Of a stretch of 64,000 nucleotides of DNA, positions 1 to 10,700 are shown piece after piece (position 1 is the first letter of the stretch; every line of letters begins with the position of its first letter). The notes under the pieces are model-generated. The model saw nothing but the letters and a program-made list of their open reading frames with translations. It ran no database searches and was not told where the DNA came from. The stretch comes from Psettodes erumei (lineage: Eukaryota; Chordata; Actinopteri; Pleuronectiformes; Psettodidae). The position numbers and the translations under genes were made by a program. The stretch is from assembly GCA_016785225.1 (NCBI GenBank), contig JAFBJZ010000665.1, positions 2,728,001 to 2,792,000 of the forward strand, read 5' to 3'.

Positions 1-126
1 AGCATAGATCACAATGATCATAATACACCCACCACCAGAGGAAGATCAGCACTGATTGAGTGAAGAGGCACGGCCATTACTGCGTCTGACCTTCTGATCG
101 TCCTCGTCGCTTGTTTGTCTGCACAG

Positions 127-3100
127 GTGCTGCAGCCAGTCTGCCACACTCGCGCGCTACAGCTGTGGACAGCTGTTTACCTGCCCACCTCCTCCCCCTG
201 CACCGCCGTGGATGATGCTATGGAGCTCTACCTCCCCCCAAGTGTACCAGGAGATGAACTCACCTCCCGTTCCCTGGACAGGTGCGTTGCAAATTGGTTC
301 AGTCACTCAGTATCTGTGCTTATTGTTCTTTACTGTTCCTGAACAGCCATTTATATTAATTAAACAATCAGGTTTTACAGAGAGCCAGTTCTCTAGACCA
401 CAAACAGAGAGATATATCATTGCAAACATTGAAAACACAAAAAAAAAATAATAATTCCCCATGCATTTCTGATTTCCAGACTTCCCAAGACCCGCTCCAT
501 GGATAACCTGCTGACAGCTTTTGAGAACGGGCTGCCCCTGACACGTACGTCCAGTGACCCCAATCTCAACAAGCATTGCCAGGAGGGTCGCGCTGCCCTG
601 GAGCCTTCGCCGGCCACGGAGGAAGCCTCTGCAGACTGCTCCGACGAGGTCATACCTGACGCCGGACCGGACAGCGTTGAGGGAGAGCCTCTACATCAGA
701 GTCCCGCTAAGACCCCAGAGGATGTCCTAGGTGCAGAGAGCTGTGAAGACACACTGGAGGAGCCCTGTCTCACCACACAGCCCCTTCCCTCTCTGCCCCT
801 TCCCCCTGTCCCTCTCAAGCAGGACGACGCGCCAGCTCACACTCCTTTCCCCACTCCTGTCCTCCAACAGGCGTTGCCTCAGGTCACGACCCCTCCGCTC
901 CCACCACCTCCGCTGGAGGCTGAGAGCCCCCACAGGACTGCTGAGAGCACCACGTCACCCGCTCATAAAGCAGAGCCGTGCTTACCTCTCCCCTGCAACG
1001 GCGCCCAACCTGCAGCCACCACGCCCGCCTCGCTGCTTAACGGCCACGTCGACAGCCGAGCCGACGGCCCCCAGAACCCGCAAGCCTGCAGGCTCTGAAG
1101 CAGCTAACACCACTCCTTCCCATGGAGGACTCCACTGAGACGCTCACAGACGAGGGAGAGCTCCCCCCCGCTCTGCCCCCCGTAGTGGGCCAGGATCATG
1201 CTCGGAATCTGAACAGTGAGGAAAAGCCCGGGTCACTGAAGGAGAAAGAGGACACGAGGACAGACGCGATGAGAGGAAGAGAGCGTGTGCAAACAGTTGC
1301 AGCAGCTCCTGTTGACTACACTCAGGTAGCAGCTCGCCATCTGATCTCCCAGAGCCAGCTCTCGGACCTGTCCCTGCTCAGCTCTCACTGGGAAAGTGTC
1401 CAGGGTCTGGTCCAGTCCGCTTGCAGCGGCCGGGCCTTGCAGCCCAACACTTACCAGAGCCGCCGGCTTGCCAGTAAGCTGCTCCGCTCCCAGGGCTTCG
1501 CCATCACCAACGGGTCCCAGTGCTGCCGGAGGGAGGCCCTTTGCTGTCCCAGCAGCCCTCTGCAGCCCGGATGGCTGTCCGCTGCCAGGAGCACCGGCTA
1601 CATCGGCCTCTGTGGGCCTGCCGCCGCCGCCGTCGCCCTCAACAGCTACTCCCTGGCGGGCCATCAGCTAATGCCGGCGTCGTACTCCTCACCCTCTGCT
1701 TCCAGCTCTCCTCCCCCACCCCAGGCCCCAGCGTACCTCGACGACGACGGGCTGCCGGTGCCCATGGACGCCGTGCAGCAGAGACTGCGCCAGATCGAGG
1801 CGGGCTATAAGCAGGAGGTGGAGGTGCTGCGGCAGCAGGTGCGACAGCTGCAGATGAGGCTGGAGAGTAAACAGTTCAGCACCCCTCCCTCAGAGCCAGA
1901 CATCGACTATGAGGATGACATCGTAAGTAGTTTTTTCATAAAAGCCAGACAGCCAGTGCCATGAGCTTTTTTTTCTGTCCGCAGTGTTAAGAAATATGTA
2001 CTTAATATTATCTCCAGAAGTGTCCCCCCTTCTCATGCCCGTCTGTCCTCTGATCTCAGACGTGTCTGCGGGAGTCAGACAACAGCAACGAGGAGGACTC
2101 GCTGTCCACCCACAGTGAGGACCGTCTGTCCGAGGGCAGCTGGGATCGAGTGGAGCGCAAGGACACAGAGGTCAGCGTCCTACTCTGCTCTAATGTGGAC
2201 TAATGTGTCTCCTTCCCCTCGACTGTTTTCCTCCCCCTCGCCATTACGGCTCGGAGCACCCCTGATTACTGCACACTGTTCTGATAGAGGTGTCTGTGTC
2301 TGTAGGTCACGAGGTGGGTGCCCGATCACATGGCCTCCCATTGCTTCAACTGTGACTGTGAGTTCTGGATAGCCAAGAGACGTCACCACTGCAGGTGGGG
2401 CTTCACTGCGCTTTTCTTACATGTGTAAACAGAACACAATGAGTGTAAAATTATCATGTCCTCACGAACGATAAAGGTACGAGAATCTGCTTGGATGTGA
2501 CAAATACTTTATTTTGGTTTTCTATCAATTCATCTATGGTTAAAATGTAGATTATAATGTTATCACAAGGTACCACAACCCCAAATAACTACTTGCCTCA
2601 ATATTACGAGTAAAAAAGTCAAAAACCCAATTTTTTATATGAGAGTCAAAAAACACAAGAAACAACAAGCTATTAAGAGTTTATTCCTGTCAGTAGTCAG
2701 AATTATCAAAAGAAACATTTCAACTTTGGCTGAATAGTCAGTCAGTTGATGTCTGTTGAACAGGAGAGTTTACTAATTTCTCTTAAATGCTTTTTTTTTT
2801 ACTCCACTTTCCTCTGCCCTCTTGTTGCAGTACAACTTTGCCAAGTTGGCACACGGCGAGTCAAACACACACTTTGCTTTGTACTTTTATTGCAATGAGT
2901 CAAGCTTTGGTTTGAGCAAACGGCTTCAACACCAAAGGCCCCTGGTTAGCCAGAGATTTATTTGTGTGCTCCACCGAGACACTGAGACGGTTGTCCCAAA
3001 TTTGAAAAAGGGCAAGGACCACTCGGAAAGGTGACGGGCAAAATGCAATAACTATTAGATATTTTATGTTTTTGTGACTATTTGAAACACGCAGCAGATG

Positions 3101-3426
3101 TAAACATTCAGTAAGTCAAATAAAAATCAGTCCGGTGGTTCATTCACTGGCTATAAAATGTTTTTAAACGGTGACCTCAGCAGCCATTGGTGCTAATAGT
3201 TTCCATCAGGGATGACTGCGTCACCTACTGTGTGCGCTCTGTTTTCAGGAACTGTGGCAATGTGTTCTGTAAAGACTGTTGCCACCTGAAGCTGCCCATC
3301 CCGGACCAGCAGCTGTACGACCCCGTGCTGGTCTGCAACACCTGCCACGACCTGCTCCTGGAGTCCCGCACGCGTGAGATCCGCAGCCAGCAACTCAAGA
3401 AGGCCATCGCCACAGCCTCCAGCTGA
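127..3426 (+). CDS. mtmr4: Myotubularin-related protein 4 (FYVE-type inositol lipid 3-phosphatase), C-terminal part; 5' end outside the window
   Basis: MTMR4 is an endosomal 3-phosphatase for PI3P and PI(3,5)P2; its catalytic PTP domain would lie upstream of this window. Exons read here are 127-281, 480-1922, 2060-2170, 2306-2394 and 3249-3426, all with GT-AG borders and matching phases. The first exon encodes the family stretch CHTRALQLWTAVYLP, followed by RLPKTRSMD and LTRTSSDPNLN. The large exon is Pro/Ser-rich and ends in a predicted coiled coil (RLRQIEAGYKQEVE, about 1780-1875). The last two exons form a FYVE zinc finger: WVPD, RRHHCR, CGNVFC, VCNTC. The protein ends in ATASS, as in human MTMR4, which separates it from MTMR3. 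Oddity: the large exon changes frame once between 1041 and 1095. Frame 1 stops at 1096-1098 and the downstream frame continues with SLQALKQLTPLLPMED. The cause is probably one missing C in the C5 run at 1068-1072. Confidence 0.95.
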
Positions 3427-5060
3427 GAGACGCGTCGCACCGCACGGCCCGCCTCGGCTCCGTCCTGCTCGTTTTTCGACCGATGAGCCGAGCGCCCCCG
3501 TCGTGACCCCCACCTGCCGTGTTTTTTTGCTGCAGGAGGCGGGGGTGAATGTGAGGAGGAATTGTTACCCTTTGGGAGGTTCGGTTTGCACTGTGAGACT
3601 GTAGGTGAGGTGGCGAGGAGGGGAGGGAAGAAACGTCTGAGAAGGAGGTGCGTCCGCAGGGGAGGTTTTCCCTACAGAACAAACCCCCACTGTTTAAAAG
3701 ACTTTGTCAGCCCGGAGTGCTGCAGCGTCCCGCTGCCGCCGCTCAGTCCTCTAGCAGCGCCTCGCCCGAGACACATCTCCAACCTGTCCACCCACCTTTA
3801 GTACCAAACACCTGCACCCTCCTTACAGACACTGTCTCGCACTTCAGAGGACAATCGCTCACCCTTCCACGTGATGGGAACTCCAAAGCCTTTACCTGTA
3901 CTATTGGAGGCTTTCAACTTCAAAAGAAAGGAATTGCTGCTACAGTGTTTAAAAGTCTAATTTTGTATTCTTATTTTGTGCACTACTAGCTGTTGTGTAT
4001 TTGAGGGAATTTGAGACCAAACTTGAGCAAAAGGGAGAAATCTGCTGTTTACTTTGCCATCGCATTTTTTTTTTTTTTCTTAGAGCCTGAATGTAATATG
4101 TAATGGGTAACTGGATCGAGTTTATGTTCTTGTGCATTTGGTGGGTTGTATATGTGTTCATTGCTGCAATGTGTTTTTCGAAATTATGTATATGCACAGT
4201 CAATGTGGTTCTGTCTTTTTCAATGCTTTTCTCCAGTATAGCCATGTTGCTGCATTAGAAGTTCTGGGGGGATGCGTGTGGAAGGATCGATGCGATGCTG
4301 CGTGTTGTTTGTTTCGTGGGATGTGTGCTTGATGTGTCAAGAGGAAGAGAATATAATGATGCTGGAAGACCGCAGATTTCTGTGACGTCTTCATCTGCTG
4401 TTAGATAAAGTCAGTTGAAGGTACTGCTGGTATTCTGTGATGTGACAGAGGGAGTTTCCTGCTGAGATGCTTGAGAATGGAAGACTTAAATTTCGACGAC
4501 GACTCCTCAGATTGCTAACCGGCAGTAAGGACTGAACAAAGTGCTTGGAGTTTCTCGTTCTGTTTAGGGGAGTTTGGCCACAGTCCCCTTTAAAAAAAAA
4601 TGTGTTTGTGTCTACTGGTTGTTTCTTGAGACAATAGTGCCATATTTTGTTTTGTCTATTTTTAAAGCCTTTTTCTTTCTTATGGATGGCAGCAGGTTTC
4701 TAATTGGCCACCTCTCTGTATGTTTTAATGGTACAGATAGTTAGCTGCTTAATAACACTGAGACAACTAAAGATTAACAAACAAATTTCATTTTGATAAT
4801 GAGGCTCACCATTTCAATGGATGATCGGATGCCACTGAATTAGTTAACCTTTGTGGTCATCCATCATCTAATTATTGGGATTTTATCACAAGGTGTTCAT
4901 GAAGTCTGAATCTTTTAAGAGGAGCTCAGAAATGTAACATACATAGTTATCTGATCCGTAGTGGTGGCTAAAACCTGTCACTTAATAATTGTTGTAAAGA
5001 AATGCACTGTAAAAGTTAAATCCCATGGGTTAAAATAAAAGATTATATCATGGACCTGTT
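3427..5060 (+). other. mtmr4: Probable mtmr4 3' UTR
   Basis: The stretch follows the mtmr4 stop codon and contains no credible coding sequence. It becomes AT-rich after about 3.9 kb. The first well-placed AATAAA is at 5034-5039, which would give a 3' UTR of about 1.6 kb. Another AATAAA lies at 5777-5782. The end is inferred, not shown. Confidence 0.55.
5034..5039 (+). terminator. mtmr4: Candidate polyadenylation signal of mtmr4
   Basis: This is a canonical AATAAA, the first good hexamer found downstream of the mtmr4 stop. A TG-rich segment follows within about 50 bases. Use is inferred. Confidence 0.45.
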
Positions 5061-5784
5061 TCTCAGTCTGCTTATTCATGTGTAACTCTGGAAAGGAAGG
5101 AGAGGAGATTAGCTGTGACTAGGCTAATGTTAGCCCAGTTACAGGAGCCACCACATTCCCCATACAGAAAGATTCTAATTTGTTGTCACGGTGAGTCGAT
5201 TTTAATGAATAAATCCTCCATAGCCTCATTGACATTTTTGTTCTGTCAACAGAAGGTTCCCCCCTGAAAAGTGACGATGTGCACAGAGTCGAACAAAAAT
5301 TGTAAACCATCCTCTTGTGACGAACCTCTGCAGAAACCCAGGGCTGCTGACACATACGCTCCAGAAGCTCATGGTAAGTTTGATGTGAACCATTTCCTCT
5401 GTGTGATGGAAATCTTCATCATCAGCGGTGACAGGAGAGCTGAAAAAAGTTGTTATCTGTTCCACTTTTCATTCAGCAAAACAGCCTGAATGTTACTCCT
5501 TTCTATACACACCTAGTCTCCTGTTTACTGATTTTTAAACCTGCCTTTCCAAAACTTTGTTAGCAAAAAAGGGACAATCTGGCAGAAGACATACATACTA
5601 CACTGGACAAGTTTCATGTGATTTGTATTTTTGTGACTGTATTGGCCTTAAAGATTTAATTTATTATTGTTTTAGTTAACCGGATATTGTGTGGCCATAT
5701 TTTAGTTTGCACTTTGCTATTTGATATTTTGTTCATGTCTTTTTGATGACGTTTGTCTTGCTCTGATTATTTAGACAATAAATC

Positions 5785-5935
5785 GGAAATAACTAGTAAG
5801 TAAGCAGTCTTTTCACTGCATACTTTCTTACTCAAGTAATGATTTGTATGACTACCTTTTACATGTATTTGAGTAATTATTATTTTTGAAGGCACAGCAC
5901 TTCTGCTTGAGTACAATTTTTGGCTACTCTACCTA
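5785..5935 (+). repeat. Decayed copy of a teleost 'ACTCAAGTA' dispersed repeat
   Basis: It contains CTTACTCAAGTAATGA, ATTTGAGTAATT and GCTTGAGTACAATTTTTGGC. These are variants of a very common fish element whose copies carry alternating 'ACTCAAGTA' and 'TTGAGTA' words. Identified from memory of the family; borders are approximate. Confidence 0.5.
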
Positions 5936-6689
5936 CCTATGGTTAAAATAAAATGTTGAGATGCTGAATTCTCCATCCTGGCCTGGCATAAACATGAGTT
6001 TCTTCCATTTGTCCACCAGATGGAGCTGTAACCTCAAGAGAAACAACGCGGTCCTCCTCAGAATAGACCAGCACTTTGAGCTAATCGTGTCAAAACATTG
6101 TTTCATCGTTTCTCTGTGATGGATGACTTGATTTCTCCCTGTTCTCTGGTAAAGGAGGAGCAAGCACAGGATCAACGGCTATTTTCTGTTGGTTCTGTGA
6201 GCATCAAGTAGCAACATGCAAGGTGGTGGAAGTCAGATCCACATTGTCATAATGTTATGTGTTTTATATATATAAAGACAAGACTTTAACACACCATCAT
6301 GCCCCGCTGCAGTTTTTCAGACTTGCAGATTCCTGGCAAAAGTCTTCAAGAAAAGCAACGCAAGCTAATTGACATTTTTTTTTTACCTGCCCACGTCCCT
6401 CACTCAGCATGCTCAATAATTCAAACTTAGGGTTTTCTGGGTTTCCATCCACTGAATGAAAATAAAGGTGACAGCCCTAACTTTTCTGTGGGAAAGTTGA
6501 TGCACTTTTTTTGGCAAGGGTTTGCACTGACTGGACAGGTTTTCTGGACACAGTGAACTTTGGAAGGTTTCACCACATAGTTTCTTTAAAATATGAGGCC
6601 CTCAGGTGAAGGCACGTGTGCGTATGTGTCAAGCTTTTCAAACCCACAAAACTTTATTTGGAATCCTTGTGTAGCTCCCAAATATTCAA

Positions 6690-6790
6690 ATATAATGTAA
6701 ATGGAGAAAAAAGTAAATTTACTTCAGTGCTTAAGTACAATTTTTAGGTATTTGAGTACTTGTGTAGTTCTTCCTTATTCAACCTAATGA
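6690..6790 (+). repeat. Second fragment of the same 'ACTCAAGTA' dispersed repeat
   Basis: The words AAATTTACTTCAGTGCTTAA, GTACAATTTTTAGGTATTTG and AGTACTTG follow the same order as in the 5.8-kb and 55.4-kb copies. Borders are approximate. Confidence 0.5.
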
Positions 6791-7019
6791 TTGCATTATA
6801 CTTTTTTCTTCATTTAACAGCTGGAGTTACTTTTCAGAATAAAACCTATGATCATTTTATAAAATAAAAGAATCATACTATGCGAATTAGCTCAACCTTT
6901 GAAGTGTATATTGCTTATAAATCAGCAGCTGTGATCCCATGATTATATAACACTGACAGGGAGTGTTCAGTTTGAAGACTACTTTTATTTATTTTATTCT
7001 AAGCATATTGTCTTGTTTC

Positions 7020-7215
7020 AATCACTCAAACTTTATTTGTATAGCACCTTTAAATTAGTGCAATCAAAGTGTTTTACAGGTGAATGACAAGCTGAACAAT
7101 TTAAGACTATAAACTTTTATACATGTAAAACTTTAAATGCAGGACTTTCAGTTGGAACTGGGGGACTTTTTTTTAATACTGTGTACTCAAGTAAATCATT
7201 TGAATACTTCTCCCA
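7020..7215 (+). repeat. Teleost dispersed repeat fragments ('CTTTATTTGTATAGCACCTTT' type and 'ACTCAAGTAAAT' type)
   Basis: Bases 7030-7080 carry TTTATTTGTATAGCACC and later AAAGTGTTTTACAGGTGAAT, the two hallmarks of a widespread fish repeat. At 7186-7215 the words GTACTCAAGTAAATCATTTG and CTTCTCCCAGCACTG belong to the trailing end of the neighbouring 'ACTCAAGTA' family. Both are old and truncated. Confidence 0.5.
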
Positions 7216-7339
7216 GCACTGATAAAATGATGTAGAATACATATGGACTAGGCCCATCTGACTGGATGGCACAGTCATAAAAAGACATAGGCTATAATGT
7301 GAAATTCTGTCATGTCATTTTTTTCTGATCTTCAACCCA

Positions 7340-7728
7340 ATAATCATAACATTTCTTTCTTCACAGTGTTTGAATTACCAGTTAAACAAACAGCTGCTCG
7401 CAGTGATGATTGATTAACTGCATCTGATTCCCCCATTGCCACAGTTACCTCTCCAATCAAGCGTTTATCTATCGATGCCATGATAATAAGGATTGCGTTA
7501 GATTTGGCTCCTGCGCACCGGGCTCTTATTGATACCCCCCCTCCCACCGAGCTCTTATCACTGAAGAGCTTTATTGGAGGCGATGCCCGAAGGGGGAGGG
7601 GCCACTGTTTCTTTCCTGTCGGGGTATGCTGATAGATAGGTATAAGACCCCCTGCAAGAATGCGATCACATTAGGAAAAAACAAGTCTTTGTGTTGCTTA
7701 CTCTCGGTCGAGGCAGAGACGCTCCAAA
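7340..7728 (+). promoter_or_regulatory. ca4: Putative ca4 promoter and 5' UTR
   Basis: Immediately upstream of the ca4 start codon lie, in order, an inverted CCAAT box (ATTGG, 7573-7577), a GC-box-like AGGGGGAGGGGCC (about 7591-7602) and a TATA-like TATAAG (7641-7646). This spacing predicts a transcription start near 7670 and a short 5' UTR. GATA-type words (TTATC at 7555, GATAGATAGG at 7631) are clustered here. Motif use is inferred from position only. Confidence 0.5.
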
Positions 7729-10700
7729 ATGCATCACCTAATCCTAATCGTGCCCGTTCTCCTGGCATCATCCCTATGGACAGTCTGCTCAGGTGCCGGA
7801 GGTGAGTGTGTTTTCATTCATTGATGGATTTTTTTTTAAGTGGCTTTATTTTAATTTCTCTTGCCTTTATAATACGGATGTAGTGAAAGTAACTGAATAA
7901 GGAGATATTTTGTGTCAATATCTGGCTCTTTTAATATCTATTTCTTATATTTTTCATTTCTGATCGAAATCTGTGAGATTATTTTACAGACTAGCATGCA
8001 ATTGATAGATTATTAATACATGGATTGATGTAAAAGTATTTAGTTCCTTTCAGAAGTAAATAACATTAATGGAATACATGAACAAATCAGAGACATTGTC
8101 AGTCAAACCAGCAGGGTCAAGTTGCCTTGTAACAGTTTTTCTCCCAATCGGACCAGTTACTTTATTCAGTTAGAAAGTTGACAAATGTCGGAATCCCAAG
8201 AATCTAAAAAAAGATAGAAATCCCAAAATAGATAAAGATGGCGATCCGAAAGAGAGAGGCAGAATAAACGGGGACACAAATGAGCCACAGCTCCCCTGAT
8301 TAAAAAAAAAAAAAAAGACCCCCATCCTCCCCCTACCGCACCAAAACGGGACCAAAACCGCCTACGCGACGCTCTCCACCTGCCCCGTCCATCACAATGT
8401 GGCACCTTGCAGTCCCACCACTCTGTTATCGGGTCCGTCAGGATGCACAGATCCTGGCTCAGCTCAGCCAATGAGGACTAACCTGGGCAGATCATACCGA
8501 ACTCTCTCTCGTGCACCTGCTCAGATCCCCACTGAGCCAATGGCAGACGCGTGAGTTGCGTCCTCGTTGCCGCAGAGGGACGCATCAAGCTGCGCAGCGC
8601 CTGCGTCTCCAAACGCACAGCGACTGATTCGGAGGCGTAAATTTCATAGAAACGAAAACCTCCGAGCTTTTTCACCAAAACGCCAACGAAGTAAATTAGC
8701 AGCTGATTTGCTCAGTGCGATTAATCATTGGTTGACAAATGCTCACTGAGAGGAATTTTCAACGCTCGCCTCGTCTTTTTATTTGGTTAGAAATTGCAAA
8801 TAGGGTACATCTCTTCCATCTGTCTCTGAAATGTGTCATATATTTCATGACGTGGTTCAATTAAACCCTTAAAGAGATAGCAGCCTGTTCGTTTGCCATT
8901 CGTTAGGTCGATGCTACAAAACGCTTAATCAAAAGCTCTGAAATACACTCCTTTACTTACATTCACGTGGTGTCCCGGGATAACGTACTGTCCATTTTTC
9001 CTTTGACAAAATTACGATTTTTCGTATATTTTAGTGATTTGGAGTTTGAGGTAAAGTACCAATCCACAGGACTCTAAGACAGGCGGCTCGCGTTCATTGC
9101 GCCGGACGCGCAGCTCAGCGCGGCGTTTGATTCGGTGCTGCAGAGACGCTACCTGCGCTGGTGACGCGCAGCCTGCGTGCAGCAGCTGCAGCACACTGAA
9201 AACATGTGCGGCGCGTTCGCAGCGAGGAAGGGAAGCCTGATCGGGCCATCGCATCCTCTCTTTTCTGTGTTGTGAACGCATTGGCCCTCGATCACTCCTC
9301 TTCCTTTGCTCCGTGTCTCCGTGCCTGCAGCGCACAGTTCATGCACACAATGGCATGAAAAGCGTGTGTTCATATGACGTTTTCAGCCCGACGTGCAGGC
9401 AGGCGTGGCCCATTTGTCTTTTCCCTCGCCGCCTTTTGTTTTGCTGTGGACAGTTTCCCCGGTTTGCTCACTTGGCAGAGCACTCTATGCCACTGAAACC
9501 CATAGATATTGTTCGTTCGCCTTGCGCCGCACAAATGATCAAAGCCAGGCGTCGATTGGTCAAAAATTGTGCGGACAGAAATCTGATTGGCTGGGCTGAG
9601 AAGAAGCGAGTGGGGAACCATAAAAAGAGAAACTTCTGCTTACAGGCAGTGATTGAGGAAGTTTTCAGATTCTTTACTTAAATAAAACTGACATTAACAC
9701 ACTTGGACAACACTTATTTACATGTATGAGTCTTGCATTGGAAAAAAAATAGCTCAGTAAATGTGCAAATAAGGAGCCAAATAAATGTAGTGGAGGGAAA
9801 TGAACAATATTTTCCTTTTGACATGTTGTGAAGCAGAAGTACTTGTTTGCAAATATTATTTGACTAAAATTAAACCTCGCACAGTTATAGCCGTGTGATA
9901 AGGTGATTTTAGTTGTGGCCTTGGTGCAGATTTCCGAGGACAGAAAGTGACACCTTTTACTGTTAATATGATGTGAGTGAGTAAAGGATTGCAATCCTAA
10001 CCCTAATTCTAATCTGTTCATACTTCCAGCATCAGTATGTAGTGACAGAGGGTGACTAGAAATGTATTCTCCTCGGTCACACATAAATAAATCATTTTCT
10101 TTTTTGTTATTGGGGCCAGAATGATGGCACCTGTGAATACAATCTGAGCCCTCCCCCGCCTGGCACCTAAATGTTTGTCCCCTTGCTTCGTTTATTTTCT
10201 TATTTTAAGTCCCCATTATCATACCAGAGCAGGAGGAAAAGGCTTACCAACATGGCAGTGAAAAAAAAACACTGCTCACTTCCTTCACAAACACGAGGAG
10301 TCCTCATACAATTCTAATAACAGAACGGGAGACCCTCCCCGTATTTTTTCAATGGTATGTGTGTTTTTCATAAATATTTGATCTGAGAGATAGCTGCAGA
10401 TTTTTGTCTCTGAGTACAGGGTGGAAACATGCAAACCAATTGTGAAATATTAATAAACCACCAGACAAACGTGAGAGAATGGGACCCTGCTGATGCAAGA
10501 GATTGTCTCTCTGTTTATTCTGATAGCACGGAAAGATAAAGCACAAGCACCAACTTTTTTGTGAATAGGAAGACATTTCCTGTGTATTAGGGGTTTTTGT
10601 ATGGTCAGGAGTAACAGTTGACTTAAACTGAGAACAATTCACTGTTTGCCATAATGAAAAATAAACAAACCATTAATAAAATGGCACATTTGTAAATAAG

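Larger units (their letters stand above)
5061..7340. other. Intergenic space between mtmr4 and ca4
   Basis: AT-rich DNA with no gene that I can support. It holds decayed pieces of dispersed teleost repeats, listed separately, and a second AATAAA at 5777-5782 that could extend mtmr4 transcripts. The short open frames here lack splice logic and family resemblance. Confidence 0.5.

Noticed and set aside
2822..3034. 70-residue open frame in the mtmr4 intron before the last exon
   Set aside because: Skipping this intron joins the FYVE domain perfectly; the frame has no splice signals that would include it.
8474..8510. U1 snRNA-like start (ACTAACCTGGGCAGATCATACC)
   Set aside because: Only the first few bases resemble U1; the stem-loops and Sm site do not follow.
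9012..9681. Open frames on both strands in the CpG-rich part of ca4 intron 1
   Set aside because: CpG-rich DNA lacks stops by composition; the peptides resemble no family.
9995..10012. Telomere-like CCTAACCCTAATTC
   Set aside because: Less than three degenerate units; expected by chance.
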